Shown: positions 26,790 to 36,173 of the stretch, piece by piece
How the letters are laid out: each line of letters begins with the position of its first letter
How positions within the stretch are numbered: the first letter of the stretch is position 1
From: Ignavibacteria bacterium
GTDB lineage: Bacteria; Bacteroidota; Ignavibacteria; UBA10030; SZUA-254
Length of the DNA stretch: 41,829 nt
Assembly (NCBI GenBank): GCA_016178625.1
Contig: JACOSX010000146.1
Span: 1 to 41,829 of the forward strand
Direction of reading: 5' to 3'
Position numbers and translations under genes: made by a program
Notes under the pieces: model-generated
What the model saw: the letters and a program-made list of their open reading frames with translations, nothing else
What the model was told of the DNA's origin: nothing
Database searches by the model: none

Positions 26790-28073
26790 ATGGATGAACA
26801 GGGTTCTGTTGAGATCAAGACGCATACGCGCAGTCATGGATGGTGGATCTTTGGCGCTGCTTTGGTCGCGAGGTTTGTTGCAGTGTTGGTCATCGGTAAC
26901 GCGACTACTCCCCAACTCTGGGAATTCGGCATGATTGCCAAGAATATCATCTCAGGATCGGGTTATAGCATGTCGTACACAGCCGCTGGTGCAATTCCGA
27001 ACGAAGAAAAAGGTGCATTCACGGTTCCCAGCGCCTATATGCCACCGGCTTATGTGCTTTTCCTTGCCGGATTCATGAATGCTTTTGGCGAGGGACCCAC
27101 ATCGTTCCTCGCGTTACTCATCGCACAATGTGTCATAGGTGCGTTCAGTGCCGTCGTGCTGTATTGGATATCGACAAAAATATTCAGCCACGGCGTCGGA
27201 ATAATCACAGGATATCTATGTGCGTGTTATCCTCCATATCTATACACAGTCACTGATTACGGGTCAACAACGCTGTATCTTTTGGTGTTGGGAATTGTCT
27301 GGCTATTCGTTGTTGATTCTATGAGAAAATCTACAATCCTGAACACTGTACTCAGTGGGCTCGCTGCCGCATTGCTCGCACTCATCCGCGCAGATGGAGT
27401 ATTGATAGCATGTGGCTTAGCGGTTTGGTTGGCGCTTCGGGGGTTGACGCCGTATGCACTGGTTTTCTTGGTTGTGCTGGTGGTCGGGCTCTCGCCCTGG
27501 CTCCTCAGAAACTATCTGGTCTTCGATCGCATTGTCCCGATTACGACTTCATTTGGCTTCAATTTCTGGCGCGGTCATAATCCGATAGCGTCTGGATCGG
27601 GAAGAGAGATGTCCGGTGAGGGAATCTGGGGCTCTGAGGAAATCGACCGAAAGTTGATCCCACTATCTCCTTCTACACACTATGAGATCGAACGTGATAG
27701 AGTGTTTCTCGATGAAGCTCTGATTTTTGCTCGCAGCCACCCGAAGGAAGAGATTATTCTTGCGGGGAAGAAATTGTTGTTTTTGTGGGGGCTCGATCTC
27801 ACGCACCCCAAAGCACGCAGTCTCCCTTATCTTCTTTCCTGGGGGGTGATGCTGTGCCTATTTTGTTTCGGGCTATACCACGCTATAGGGAAAGGTTACA
27901 ATCTGAGCCTTCTCGTGATGTACTATGGTTGCATGATATTGATTGTATTAATATTTTTTGTTCTCCCGCGATATCAGATCATTCTTTCATACGGGATGGT
28001 TCCCGTTGCGGCTCTCGGTCTCTCGATGGCGTGGAATCAGTTGAAGAAGTATGGCCATCGATCAAATTCGTAA
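26790..28073 (+). CDS. GT-C family glycosyltransferase (GT39/ArnT-like)
   Basis: A 427-residue polytopic protein with about 10 helices. The first loop contains LWEFGMIAKNIISGSGYS, the pattern found in GT-C transferases that use polyprenyl-phosphate sugars, with glutamate in the place of the usual acidic residue. RNYLVFDRIVPITTSFGFNFW GHNP-type residues after the middle helices are typical of the GT39/DUF2029-like group. It probably transfers a sugar from a lipid carrier at the periplasmic face. A GTG at 26766 would add eight residues; ATG 26790 was preferred. The polyprenyl-phosphate sugar synthase encoded next would supply its donor. Confidence 0.75.
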   Translation: MDEQGSVEIKTHTRSHGWWIFGAALVARFVAVLVIGNATTPQLWEFGMIAKNIISGSGYSMSYTAAGAIPNEEKGAFTVPSAYMPPAYVLFLAGFMNAFGEGPTSFLALLIAQCVIGAFSAVVLYWISTKIFSHGVGIITGYLCACYPPYLYTVTDYGSTTLYLLVLGIVWLFVVDSMRKSTILNTVLSGLAAALLALIRADGVLIACGLAVWLALRGLTPYALVFLVVLVVGLSPWLLRNYLVFDRIVPITTSFGFNFWRGHNPIASGSGREMSGEGIWGSEEIDRKLIPLSPSTHYEIERDRVFLDEALIFARSHPKEEIILAGKKLLFLWGLDLTHPKARSLPYLLSWGVMLCLFCFGLYHAIGKGYNLSLLVMYYGCMILIVLIFFVLPRYQIILSYGMVPVAALGLSMAWNQLKKYGHRSNS

Positions 28074-28135
28074 TCACAATATCCGATTTTCAACGAGAGA
28101 CATAATCTATTGGAATCACACATGAAACAATCGTT

Positions 28136-28852
28136 ATGGCGAAAACACTTGTCGTAACACCGACTTATGACGAAGCACCAAACATTGAAACCTTCATCAC
28201 TCAGGTTCTCAAACAGGATGCAGGTGTTGAAATCCTTGTGGTAGATGATAATTCCCCGGATGGAACCGGTGATCTTGTCGAGAAACTGATGTCGCAGAAC
28301 CCGAGGATCCACCTTCTCCGTCGACCAGGGAAAATGGGATTGGGGACTGCCTATGTTGAAGGGTTCAAGTATGCCATTGCGAATACGTTCGATTACGTCT
28401 TCGAGATGGACGCGGATTTCTCTCATAGTCCGGAAGAGATTCCTTCGTTTCTTACGAAGATGGAGATGTTCGACTTAGTGATTGGCTCCCGATACACAAA
28501 CGGAGTCCGCGTTATCAACTGGCCCATACGCCGGCTGATCTTAAGTTACGCTGCGAATGTCTACACGCGCATCATAACCGGTATGCCGATCAAGGATGCC
28601 ACAGGCGGCTTCAAGTGTTTCCGACGTCGTGTGTTAGAAGCAATCGATCTTGACAATATCCACTCCAACGGGTACGCGTTCCAGATTGAGATGAACTTCA
28701 AAGCATGGAGCAAAGGATTCAAGGTATGTGAGCATCCGATCATTTTCCTGGAGAGGACTTCGGGTGTCTCGAAAATGTCGCGGAAGATTGTGTATGAAGC
28801 TGTCTTCATGGTGTGGAAATTGAAGATTCGAAAGTTATTAGGAAAACTCTGA
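28136..28852 (+). CDS. Polyprenyl-phosphate sugar synthase (DPM1-like GT2)
   Basis: A 238-residue GT2 enzyme like dolichol-phosphate mannose synthase. Motifs are TPTYDEAPNIETFI, VVDDNSPDGTGDL, the metal-binding MDADFSHSPE and DATGGFKCFRR. It has no C-terminal membrane helices, like the soluble short DPM1 type. It makes a polyprenyl-phosphate monosaccharide, probably mannose or a related hexose, from a nucleotide sugar. The neighbouring GT-C transferase is a fitting user of this product. Confidence 0.9.
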   Translation: MAKTLVVTPTYDEAPNIETFITQVLKQDAGVEILVVDDNSPDGTGDLVEKLMSQNPRIHLLRRPGKMGLGTAYVEGFKYAIANTFDYVFEMDADFSHSPEEIPSFLTKMEMFDLVIGSRYTNGVRVINWPIRRLILSYAANVYTRIITGMPIKDATGGFKCFRRRVLEAIDLDNIHSNGYAFQIEMNFKAWSKGFKVCEHPIIFLERTSGVSKMSRKIVYEAVFMVWKLKIRKLLGKL

Positions 28853-28861
28853 TTTCAAGCA

Positions 28862-30856
28862 ATGCAGCTTTCAGTGATCATAGTGAACTACAATGTGCGC
28901 GCGTTTCTGGAAAACGCTCTCATTTCCGTCAGGAAAGCACTGGCTGGGATTGATGGGGAAGTAGTTGTTGTTGACAACGCATCAGATGACGGGAGCGTTG
29001 AGATGGTTGAATCAACGTTTGCCGATGTGGCGCTCATTATCAACAAACACAACGATGGGTTTGCCGCAGCAAATAACCTTGCCATGCACGAGTGTACTGG
29101 CGAATATATTCTTCTCCTCAACCCCGATACGATTGTGCAAGAGGATACCTTCCGAACGATGCTTGAGTTCATGAATCAGCATCAAGAGGTGGGGATTGCC
29201 GGTTGTAAGATTCTGAATCCGGACGGAACACTTCAGCTACCGTGTCGACGTAGTTTTCCAACGCCCTGGGTTGCCTTCACGAAGATCAGCGGCTTGAGCA
29301 CGCTCTTTCCTTATTCGCGTTTCTTCGGAAAGTACAACCTTGCATATCTCGATCCCGACCAGACGTACGAGGTTGACGCGATCAGTGGCTCGTTCATGTG
29401 TGCGCGGCGAAAGGCGATTGAGGATGTGGGCGGACTTGATGAGCAGTTTTTCATGTACGGCGAAGATCTTGATTGGTGTTTTCGAGTAAAACAGGCAGGA
29501 TGGAAAATCTTCTACGTCCACACAACGCAAATTATCCATTATAAGGGAGAGAGTGCCCGCAGGAGCGATATCGATGAAGTCAAATTATTTTACAAGGCGA
29601 TGCGCGTCTTTGTGCAGAAACATTTTCGCCGCGGGATACTCCTCGATCTGATCCTCCGCGCAGGGATTGCCTCGCGTGAATGGGTCGCGTTCATCGGAAG
29701 GATTGCCAAACCGCTGCGCGCAGCCGCGCTGGATTTTGCTCTCGTCAATCTTTCGTTATTGCTCGGTGAGATGATCTGGTTCGGTGAGTTCTTTCATTTC
29801 CCTCGATATGCCTATCCGATCACGACAACGGTTCCGGCGCTTATGATCATCAGTGCGATGTATTCGCTTGGTGCCTATACGAGGCGGAAGTTATCCGTTA
29901 CACATGCGGCGGGTTCGGTGATCATCGGCTACGTGATTCTCTCAGCACTCACATTCTTTTTCAAACAGTATGCCTTCAGTCGAATGGTCGTTGTCATCTC
30001 CGGCATGGTCAACATGCTCGCCCTTCCGGGCTGGCGGCTGGCGGCTCGGGCGATCCTTCGTTCACCCGAGCATCGCCGTAAAAGCTTATTCGGTAGACGG
30101 ACGATCATTGTGGGCGCAGAGCGATCGGGACAAGAAGTTCTGCGGAAGTTGCGCGTACGGATTGATGATGGCTACGAAATTGTGGGATTTGTCGACATGA
30201 ATAGGAAACGCGTCGGGGAGAAAGTTTCGGGAGTTGAAATTCTCGGAAGTATTGACAATATTGGAAAAGTCATCCAGGAACAGAAGGCTTCAGAAGTGAT
30301 TTTTTCGACTGATACACTTTCGTACAGTGATATTCTCTCGATCATCGGTCGGAGTGGCAATCGGAACGTCAACTTCCGGTTGGTGCCAAGTAGTCTGGAA
30401 GTCATCATCGGGAAAACACATATCGATGAGCTCGATGACATTCCTCTTGTCGACATTGAGTACAACCTGAATCGCCCGGTGAACCGGTTTCTGAAGCGGC
30501 TGTTTGATCTTTGTGTTTCTCTTTTCCTCCTGGCGACGGTGTACCCATTTGTGTTACTTCGGAAGACATCGGAGAAGGGCAAGTTCGGAAGGAAAATTTT
30601 ATTACTTCCTAATGTCCTCCGAGGCACCATAAGCCTCGTCGGCGTACCGGAGTATACCGTGGAAGAGCTGCGCAATGGGTCGATGCCAGTGTACTGGGGG
30701 AAACCTGGTCTGACAGGACTTGTACAGATCAACTATCATGATGATTTACAGGCTGAGGAAGTGGAAAAATACAATTTGTATTATGCGAAAAACCAGTCGC
30801 TCATCCTTGACATCGAGATCCTTCTGAAGTCCTTTATTCTCCTCATCAGGAAATAA
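28862..30856 (+). CDS. Fusion: GT2 glycosyltransferase + Rossmann domain + degenerate sugar transferase
   Basis: A 664-residue fusion. Residues 1-260 form a complete GT2 domain ([38 protein letters not shown]) close to WbbL-like rhamnosyltransferases. Residues 285-400 contain about four helices, and 411-530 a Rossmann domain ([14 protein letters not shown]) as in WcaJ-like proteins. Residues 538-664 keep only the start ([19 protein letters not shown]) and the end ([48 protein letters not shown]) of a phosphoglycosyl transferase. The catalytic middle, including ERVG, KFRSM and the DE dyad, is missing, about 70 residues compared with the enzyme encoded at 23676-25073. The frame is intact, so this is probably an inactive membrane scaffold or regulator rather than a broken gene. 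It ends the polysaccharide locus. Confidence 0.85.
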   Translation: MQLSVIIVNYNVRAFLENALISVRKALAGIDGEVVVVDNASDDGSVEMVESTFADVALIINKHNDGFAAANNLAMHECTGEYILLLNPDTIVQEDTFRTMLEFMNQHQEVGIAGCKILNPDGTLQLPCRRSFPTPWVAFTKISGLSTLFPYSRFFGKYNLAYLDPDQTYEVDAISGSFMCARRKAIEDVGGLDEQFFMYGEDLDWCFRVKQAGWKIFYVHTTQIIHYKGESARRSDIDEVKLFYKAMRVFVQKHFRRGILLDLILRAGIASREWVAFIGRIAKPLRAAALDFALVNLSLLLGEMIWFGEFFHFPRYAYPITTTVPALMIISAMYSLGAYTRRKLSVTHAAGSVIIGYVILSALTFFFKQYAFSRMVVVISGMVNMLALPGWRLAARAILRSPEHRRKSLFGRRTIIVGAERSGQEVLRKLRVRIDDGYEIVGFVDMNRKRVGEKVSGVEILGSIDNIGKVIQEQKASEVIFSTDTLSYSDILSIIGRSGNRNVNFRLVPSSLEVIIGKTHIDELDDIPLVDIEYNLNRPVNRFLKRLFDLCVSLFLLATVYPFVLLRKTSEKGKFGRKILLLPNVLRGTISLVGVPEYTVEELRNGSMPVYWGKPGLTGLVQINYHDDLQAEEVEKYNLYYAKNQSLILDIEILLKSFILLIRK

Positions 30857-30864
30857 GAACACCT

Positions 30865-31815
30865 ATGGCAAAGGCTGTTTTGGATTTCGAAAGGCCGATT
30901 GTTGAGCTCGAACAAAAGATCGAGGAGATGCGATCATATGCTGACTCACTTGACATTGCTGACGAGATCAAGACCCTCGAGGAGAAAGTGTTCCAACTGC
31001 GGAAGACTGTTTACACCGGTTTGACGCGCTGGCAAAAGGTCCAGCTCGCCCGTCATCCGGACCGACCGTACACGCTTGATTACATTTCGATGATGATGAC
31101 CGACTTCGTTGAGTTGCATGGCGATCGAAGTTTCAGCGATGATAAGGCAATTGTTGGAGGTTTCGCACGACTCGAAGGGGAACCAGTCATGGTTATTGGT
31201 CATCAGAAAGGAAGAGACACAAAGTCGAACCTCTATCGCAATTTCGGAATGCCGAACCCCGAGGGGTATCGAAAAGCACTACGTCTTATGAAGCTCGCGG
31301 CGAAATTCGAGCGACCGATTATCTCGATGCTCGACACACCGGGCGCCTACCCGGGGCTTGAAGCTGAAGAGCGCGGCCAAGCGGAAGCAATCGCACGCAA
31401 CCTTTTTGAAATGTCTCACCTTCCCGTCCCGATCATCATCGTTATCATCGGTGAAGGCGCTTCGGGCGGGGCGTTAGGAATTGGCGTCGGCGACCGTATT
31501 CTGATGATGGAGAATACGTGGTATTCTGTCATCTCGCCCGAATCCTGTTCCAGTATTCTGTGGCGAAGCTGGGATTATAAGGAACAAGCAGCAGAAGCGT
31601 TGAAGCTTACTGCCCCTGATCTGCTTGCACAAGGAATCATCGACAGTATCGTTCCTGAGCCTCTTGGCGGCGCTCATCGTAATCCACAAGAGGCTGCAAC
31701 GATGTTGAAGGATGTGCTGACCGAAGAACTTAAGAAGTTGAAAAAGATCAAGCCGGAGAAACTTATTGACAAACGCATCGAGAAATTTTCCGAAATGGGT
31801 GAGTACGAGGAATGA
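30865..31815 (+). CDS. accA: Acetyl-CoA carboxylase carboxyltransferase subunit alpha
   Basis: A 316-residue protein of normal length. It moves the carboxyl group from carboxybiotin to acetyl-CoA, together with AccD, to make malonyl-CoA for fatty-acid synthesis. Family motifs are [49 protein letters not shown]-like [11 protein letters not shown], and the oxyanion-hole glycines in [26 protein letters not shown] follows. It starts 8 bases after the fusion glycosyltransferase gene. accD is not in the window. Confidence 0.97.
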   Translation: MAKAVLDFERPIVELEQKIEEMRSYADSLDIADEIKTLEEKVFQLRKTVYTGLTRWQKVQLARHPDRPYTLDYISMMMTDFVELHGDRSFSDDKAIVGGFARLEGEPVMVIGHQKGRDTKSNLYRNFGMPNPEGYRKALRLMKLAAKFERPIISMLDTPGAYPGLEAEERGQAEAIARNLFEMSHLPVPIIIVIIGEGASGGALGIGVGDRILMMENTWYSVISPESCSSILWRSWDYKEQAAEALKLTAPDLLAQGIIDSIVPEPLGGAHRNPQEAATMLKDVLTEELKKLKKIKPEKLIDKRIEKFSEMGEYEE

Positions 31816-31921
31816 TGTTCAATGGAAAAATCAAAATGAAAAATGCAAGGATTCATTCAATCAGACAGCCATTCGAAAGTTCTATCGGTACCTTCTCGCA
31901 TCCCATATCACACATCCAACA

Positions 31922-32359
31922 ATGATCTTTAGCACTGAGACAACCATTCGCGTTCGCTACGCAGATACCGATCAAATGAAGATGGTCTATTACGCGAAGT
32001 TCTTCGAGTATTTCGAACAGGGTCGATCCGATTTGCTGCGCGATCTCGGCTTGCCTTATCCTGAGATTGAAGAGATGGGGTATTACCTTCCCGTCACCGA
32101 AGCTCATGCAAAGTATGTGAAGGCTGCGCGGTACGACGACCTCCTTCGTGTAAAGACGATCTTGAACGAGGTTCCCCAAGTAAGAGTTCGCATCAGCTAT
32201 GAAGTTCGCAATGACGAGTCGAACGAGCTCCTTGCAGAAGGATACACAATCCATTCATTCGTGAACGCAGCAAACGGAAAGCCGGCACGCGCACCGGAAC
32301 AGTTCATAGAAATCGTTAGTGAAGCCATCGGGAAAATAATGTCGCGGCAATCAACATAA
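31922..32359 (+). CDS. YbgC/FadM-type acyl-CoA thioesterase
   Basis: A 145-residue single hot-dog domain. The catalytic segment YADTDQMKMVYYAKFFEYFE carries the usual aspartate, and RSDLLRDLGLPYPEIEEMG with YDDLLRVKT is typical of the 4-hydroxybenzoyl-CoA thioesterase/YbgC family. It hydrolyses acyl-CoA or acyl-ACP. The start is ATG 31922; the frame is open back to 31766 but that part lies in accA. The 106 bases before it show no clear promoter. Confidence 0.88.
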   Translation: MIFSTETTIRVRYADTDQMKMVYYAKFFEYFEQGRSDLLRDLGLPYPEIEEMGYYLPVTEAHAKYVKAARYDDLLRVKTILNEVPQVRVRISYEVRNDESNELLAEGYTIHSFVNAANGKPARAPEQFIEIVSEAIGKIMSRQST

Positions 32360-32370
32360 AGGAATTCCGC

Positions 32371-32538
32371 ATGCTCTCCAAAGAACTTCTTGAGATTCTC
32401 TGTTGTCCGAAGTGTCACGGTGATCTCCTGTACGAACCGGAGAAAAATACATTGACCTGTAAGAAGTGCGGTAAGGTCTATCAGATAAAGGACAATATCC
32501 CAATCATGTTGGTCGATGATGAGCCAAGATCTTCGTAG
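32371..32538 (+). CDS. Small Trm112-like zinc-ribbon protein
   Basis: A 55-residue ORF starting ATG 32371 with GGA a few bases before it. Its sequence has two CxxC pairs (CPKC and CKKC) and the pattern SKELLEILCCPKCHGDLLY, LTCKKCGKVYQIKDNIPIML, characteristic of the UPF0434/Trm112 family (E. coli YcaR-like). Eukaryotic Trm112 activates methyltransferases; the bacterial role is unknown. Its 3' end overlaps the nadC start region by 23 bases in another frame, which suggests translational coupling. Confidence 0.88.
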   Translation: MLSKELLEILCCPKCHGDLLYEPEKNTLTCKKCGKVYQIKDNIPIMLVDDEPRSS

Positions 32539-33427
32539 CGCGGTCAATGAAGTAGTACACGATAGCCGGGTAAACCGACTTATCGAGGAAGCAATTCTGG
32601 AGGATCTCGGCATGGGAGATATCACCACGCAGGCGATCGTCCCGTCCGAGTTGATCGGTCGTGGGGAACTCCTTGCAAAAGGATCGGGGGTTCTTGCGGG
32701 GATTGATATTGCCGGGCTTGTTTTTGACTTTATCGATCACGAGCTGAAATTCACTCCCTTCTTTCGTGAGGGATCAAACATCAAAACGGGGGCAGTGCTC
32801 GCGACAGTTGAGGGGTCTATTGCCAGCATTCTGAAAGCGGAGCGGACTGCATTAAACATCCTCCAACGCATGAGCGGCATTGCGACGTTGACTCGCGCAT
32901 TCGTCACGGCGGTAGAAGGAACGCGAGCGAAGATCACTGATACGCGAAAAACTGCCCCGGGCATCCGCGTGTTTGACAAACTTGGTGTCCGCATCGGTGG
33001 AGGCGTCAATCACCGATTCGGATTGGATGATATGGTGCTTATCAAAGACAACCATATTGCGGCGGCTGGAGGTATCGGTACGGCAATTGAACGATGCAGG
33101 GAGTTTCTTACACAACATCATTATATGCTCAAGGTCGAAGTGGAGACGAAAACGCTCGATGAGGTGCTGGAAGCGATGAGACATCGTGGTATTGATCGCA
33201 TTATGCTCGATAATTTTTCTATTGAGGAGATGAACAAAGCTGTCGATCTTATCAATCATGCTGTCGAGGTTGAAGCTTCGGGGAATGTTTCGCTTGAGAA
33301 CGTGCACTTGATTGCAGCAACAGGGGTCGATTTCATCTCGATCGGTGCGTTGACCCACTCACCGAAGGCGCTTGATATTTCCCTCAACATCGTGCAGTCC
33401 TCCGTCTATTCACATCCGTCCGCCTGA
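32516..33427 (+). CDS. nadC: Nicotinate-nucleotide pyrophosphorylase (quinolinate phosphoribosyltransferase)
   Basis: A 303-residue enzyme that converts quinolinate and PRPP to nicotinate mononucleotide in de novo NAD synthesis. Features are EDLGMGDITTQAI near the N-terminus, ERTALNILQRMSGIAT, the binding-site block TDTRKTAPGIRVFDKLGVRIGGG-type (TRKTAPG, GGGVNHRFGLDDMVLIKDNHI), and IMLDNFS. The start ATG 32516 has a second ATG right after it (32519); either is possible. Genes nadA and nadB are not in the window. Confidence 0.96.
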   Translation: MMSQDLRSAVNEVVHDSRVNRLIEEAILEDLGMGDITTQAIVPSELIGRGELLAKGSGVLAGIDIAGLVFDFIDHELKFTPFFREGSNIKTGAVLATVEGSIASILKAERTALNILQRMSGIATLTRAFVTAVEGTRAKITDTRKTAPGIRVFDKLGVRIGGGVNHRFGLDDMVLIKDNHIAAAGGIGTAIERCREFLTQHHYMLKVEVETKTLDEVLEAMRHRGIDRIMLDNFSIEEMNKAVDLINHAVEVEASGNVSLENVHLIAATGVDFISIGALTHSPKALDISLNIVQSSVYSHPSA

Positions 33428-34957
33428 ATGTTCCAACATCTGAAGCGCCTGGGCACCGAGACGGCGATCTACGGCATTAGCACGATCGTCGGCCGTTTCC
33501 TGAATTTTCTCCTCGTTCCATTTTATACTAACGTCCTTGCGCCGGGTGAGTACGGTATCGTCGCGTACATCTACTCCATCATCGCATTTGTCACGGTGAT
33601 CTACTCGTACGGGATGGAGTCGGCGTATTTCAAGTACTCTTCGACGCTGGAGATCGGGACGCCGAAACAAAATTTCAGCACACCATTCTTTTCGCTGCTC
33701 GGTTCTTCCATCGTTTTCTCTCTCATTATTACACTGTTAACGTCACCGCTTGCACAGATGCTGAATATTTCATCACACTATGAAACGATCGTCATCTACG
33801 CAGGATGGATTCTGGCATTTGATGCGATGGCGATCATTCCATTTGCCATGCTGCGGATGGCACACAAGCCGAACGTATTCGCAGCGATTAAGTTCATCAA
33901 CATTGTAATTAATGTAGGGTTGAATATTGTATTGTTAGTGGTGATGAGAATCGGGATCGTCGGCGTCTTCATCAGCGGACTGGTCGCTTCGGTTGTGACA
34001 TTTCTTGTGCTGCTTCCATCCATCTTCCGGCATTTGACGAAAGAATTCAGTACGCCGTTGTGGAAGGCGCTGCTCAAGTTTGGACTTCCGTACGTACCGG
34101 CTGGGCTTGCGAGCATGGTGGTGCAGGTTATTGATCGACCGATTTTGCGCGCGCTGACCAACGACGCGACTGTTGGCGTGTACCAGGCAAATTATCGCCT
34201 CGGGATTTTCATGATGCTTGTCGTCTCTATGTATGATTACGCCTGGCGGCCGTTCTATTTTTCCGTCGTGAAGGAACCGAATGCAAAAGAGATCTTTGCG
34301 CGGGTGCTTACCTACTTCCTCCTGTTCATGTCCGGGATCTTCCTGGCCCTAACATTATTCGTTGAGAATCTTGTGAATATCAGCATCTTCGGGAAACATC
34401 TCATTCATCCGAGCTATTGGAGCGGACTCAACATTGTGCCGATTGTTCTTCTCGGGTACATGTTTTTAGGGATCTCGACGAATCTCTCCGCCGGAATGTA
34501 CATCCAGAAGAAAACTCAATACGCACCGGCGATTACCTTTATCGGCGCGCTCGTCAACATCGTCGCAAATTACATTCTCATTCCGTCCATGGGTATGCTC
34601 GGTGCTGCATGGGCAACGTTGCTCGCGTATTTTGCGATGGCGGTGACGCTGTATTTCGTTGTTCAAAGCTTCTATCCCGTGCAGTATGAGTTTAGCAGGA
34701 TGATAAAAATTCTCGCTGCGGTTGCTGTGGTCATGGTGCTATACTATAGCGTTCCGCTCCCTGAAATGACGCGCTCATCTCCCTTGAGGATCGGATGGAA
34801 GTTTGGATTGCTGGTGCTGTTTCTCGGATTGATGTATGGGTTGAGGTTCTTCGAGGCAAAAGAGATCTCGGTTCTGAAGCGGTTCCTGAAGAGAGAAAGG
34901 ACTGACGAAGCGCCCATTGAGGAAGGTGCCCGGCCGATGGATCGAGACGGAGTGTAA
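33428..34957 (+). CDS. Second flippase-like protein (polysaccharide exporter family)
   Basis: A 509-residue MATE/MOP-superfamily membrane protein with about 14 helices: LKRLGTETAIYGISTIVGRFLNFLLVPFYT at the N-terminus, and the middle segment GLPYVPAGLASMVVQVIDRPIL. A charged, non-membrane C-terminus (about 480-509) follows. It starts directly after the nadC stop. It resembles the O-antigen or teichoic-acid exporter group, but lies 2.5 kb past the end of the polysaccharide locus, next to housekeeping genes, so its substrate may differ from that of the Wzx encoded at 15954. Confidence 0.85.
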   Translation: MFQHLKRLGTETAIYGISTIVGRFLNFLLVPFYTNVLAPGEYGIVAYIYSIIAFVTVIYSYGMESAYFKYSSTLEIGTPKQNFSTPFFSLLGSSIVFSLIITLLTSPLAQMLNISSHYETIVIYAGWILAFDAMAIIPFAMLRMAHKPNVFAAIKFINIVINVGLNIVLLVVMRIGIVGVFISGLVASVVTFLVLLPSIFRHLTKEFSTPLWKALLKFGLPYVPAGLASMVVQVIDRPILRALTNDATVGVYQANYRLGIFMMLVVSMYDYAWRPFYFSVVKEPNAKEIFARVLTYFLLFMSGIFLALTLFVENLVNISIFGKHLIHPSYWSGLNIVPIVLLGYMFLGISTNLSAGMYIQKKTQYAPAITFIGALVNIVANYILIPSMGMLGAAWATLLAYFAMAVTLYFVVQSFYPVQYEFSRMIKILAAVAVVMVLYYSVPLPEMTRSSPLRIGWKFGLLVLFLGLMYGLRFFEAKEISVLKRFLKRERTDEAPIEEGARPMDRDGV

Positions 34958-34986
34958 GAGTCGAATCTCGCTGATCACGGAACAAT

Positions 34987-35033
34987 AACTCCGATTTCTA
35001 CCCCACAATATAACTCTGCAAGAAATCGGAGTT
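34987..35033 (+). terminator. Perfect 13-bp stem-loop after the second flippase gene
   Basis: AACTCCGATTTCT (34987-34999) and AGAAATCGGAGTT (35021-35033) are exact reverse complements around a 21-base loop. It lies 30 bases after the stop. The loop is long and no T-run follows at once, so it is not a textbook intrinsic terminator. It may still end transcription, protect the RNA, or bind a regulator before the DUF1385 gene. Confidence 0.5.
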
Positions 35034-35045
35034 CTCACCTGCCGG

Positions 35046-35079
35046 TTTTTGCAACTCCACCTGCAAAAAACTATATTAA
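35046..35079 (+). promoter_or_regulatory. Candidate promoter of the DUF1385-prfA unit, with inverted repeat
   Basis: TTGC (35049-35052), 19 bases, TATATTAA (35072-35079) resembles the Bacteroidota promoter pattern. An 8-bp inverted repeat TTTTTGCA (35046-35053) / TGCAAAAA (35062-35069) covers the -33 element, so the site could also hold an operator. The predicted transcript start lies about 50 bases before the gene. Confidence 0.4.
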
Positions 35080-35135
35080 GTGTGGAAGAAGATAGAAAAT
35101 CTTGAAAAGAGTTTCAATTTCAGCATTTATCAATC

Positions 35136-36170
35136 ATGGGAGTTCTCTTGTCAGATAACAATAATCATCTGTTGCGCTTCGATCCGAACAAACCCCTGGC
35201 GGTAGGCGGACAGGCAGTCATCGAAGGGGTGATGATGCGCGCACCGGGTCGCATTGCCACGGCAGTGCGTCGTTCGAGCGGACAGATCATTGTAAAGAAG
35301 CGCGATTATGTATCGCTTGCTGAGAAGAATAATATCTTCAAGTTGCCGATCCTTCGTGGCGCAGTCGGACTAGTGGAAATGATGTTCGTTGGAATCGAGA
35401 CACTCAACTTTTCCACTGAAGTCGCAATGCAGGACCTCAAGGAAAAAGCGCGCGCAAACGGCAATGGGAAGATGACGAAGCAAAAGAAATCCGCATCCAA
35501 CCTTCGGCTTGCCCTTACTGTGATGCTCTCGTTAGTTGTTGGCATCACCATTTTCTTTATTACACCTCTCATTATCACAACGAAGCTGTTCAACGTCGAA
35601 CAGACAGCATTTGGGTTTAATGTCATCGCGGGCACGATTCGCCTGAGTATTCTGGTAGGATACCTACTGGTCATCTCCATGATGAAGGATGTGAAGCGAC
35701 TATTCGAGTATCACGGTGCGGAACACAAGGCAGTGTTTACATTCGAATCCCAGGGTGCACTCACGATCGATTCCGCCGCGCGGTACACAAGGTTTCATCC
35801 CCGCTGTGGAACGAGTTTCATCCTGATCGTCATGGTGATCTCCATGTTACTTTTCTCTATCCTCGATTCTCTTCTGATCCTGTGGCTTGGAAAAATTTCT
35901 CTGTTGGTACGCATGCTAACACATCTCCCTCTCATTCCGCTTGTAGGCGGTGTGGCGTATGAGTTCATCCGGTGGTCTGCAAAACGCAGCACTACATCAA
36001 TTGGCAAAATGCTTGTTGCACCCGGACTTTGGCTTCAGCGCATCACGACGAAAGAACCGGATCCTTCGCAAATTGAAGTCGCTCTCGTTGCACTCAAATG
36101 CGCGCTCGGTGTCGAAGAACCGCAACAAGCAACTTACATCCGACACATTTCTGAACTCGTTCTCAACTAA
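35136..36170 (+). CDS. DUF1385 family membrane protein (YqhQ-like)
   Basis: A 344-residue protein of the DUF1385 family. Signatures are [17 protein letters not shown] near residues 22-40, a middle [13 protein letters not shown], and [12 protein letters not shown]. It has about four membrane helices (for example [19 protein letters not shown] and [21 protein letters not shown]). The function of the family is not established; members often sit beside prfA or related translation genes, as here, three bases upstream of prfA. Cysteine and histidine residues in EHKA and HPRCGT suggest metal binding, which is inference. Confidence 0.9.
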   Translation: MGVLLSDNNNHLLRFDPNKPLAVGGQAVIEGVMMRAPGRIATAVRRSSGQIIVKKRDYVSLAEKNNIFKLPILRGAVGLVEMMFVGIETLNFSTEVAMQDLKEKARANGNGKMTKQKKSASNLRLALTVMLSLVVGITIFFITPLIITTKLFNVEQTAFGFNVIAGTIRLSILVGYLLVISMMKDVKRLFEYHGAEHKAVFTFESQGALTIDSAARYTRFHPRCGTSFILIVMVISMLLFSILDSLLILWLGKISLLVRMLTHLPLIPLVGGVAYEFIRWSAKRSTTSIGKMLVAPGLWLQRITTKEPDPSQIEVALVALKCALGVEEPQQATYIRHISELVLN

Positions 36171-36173
36171 CGT

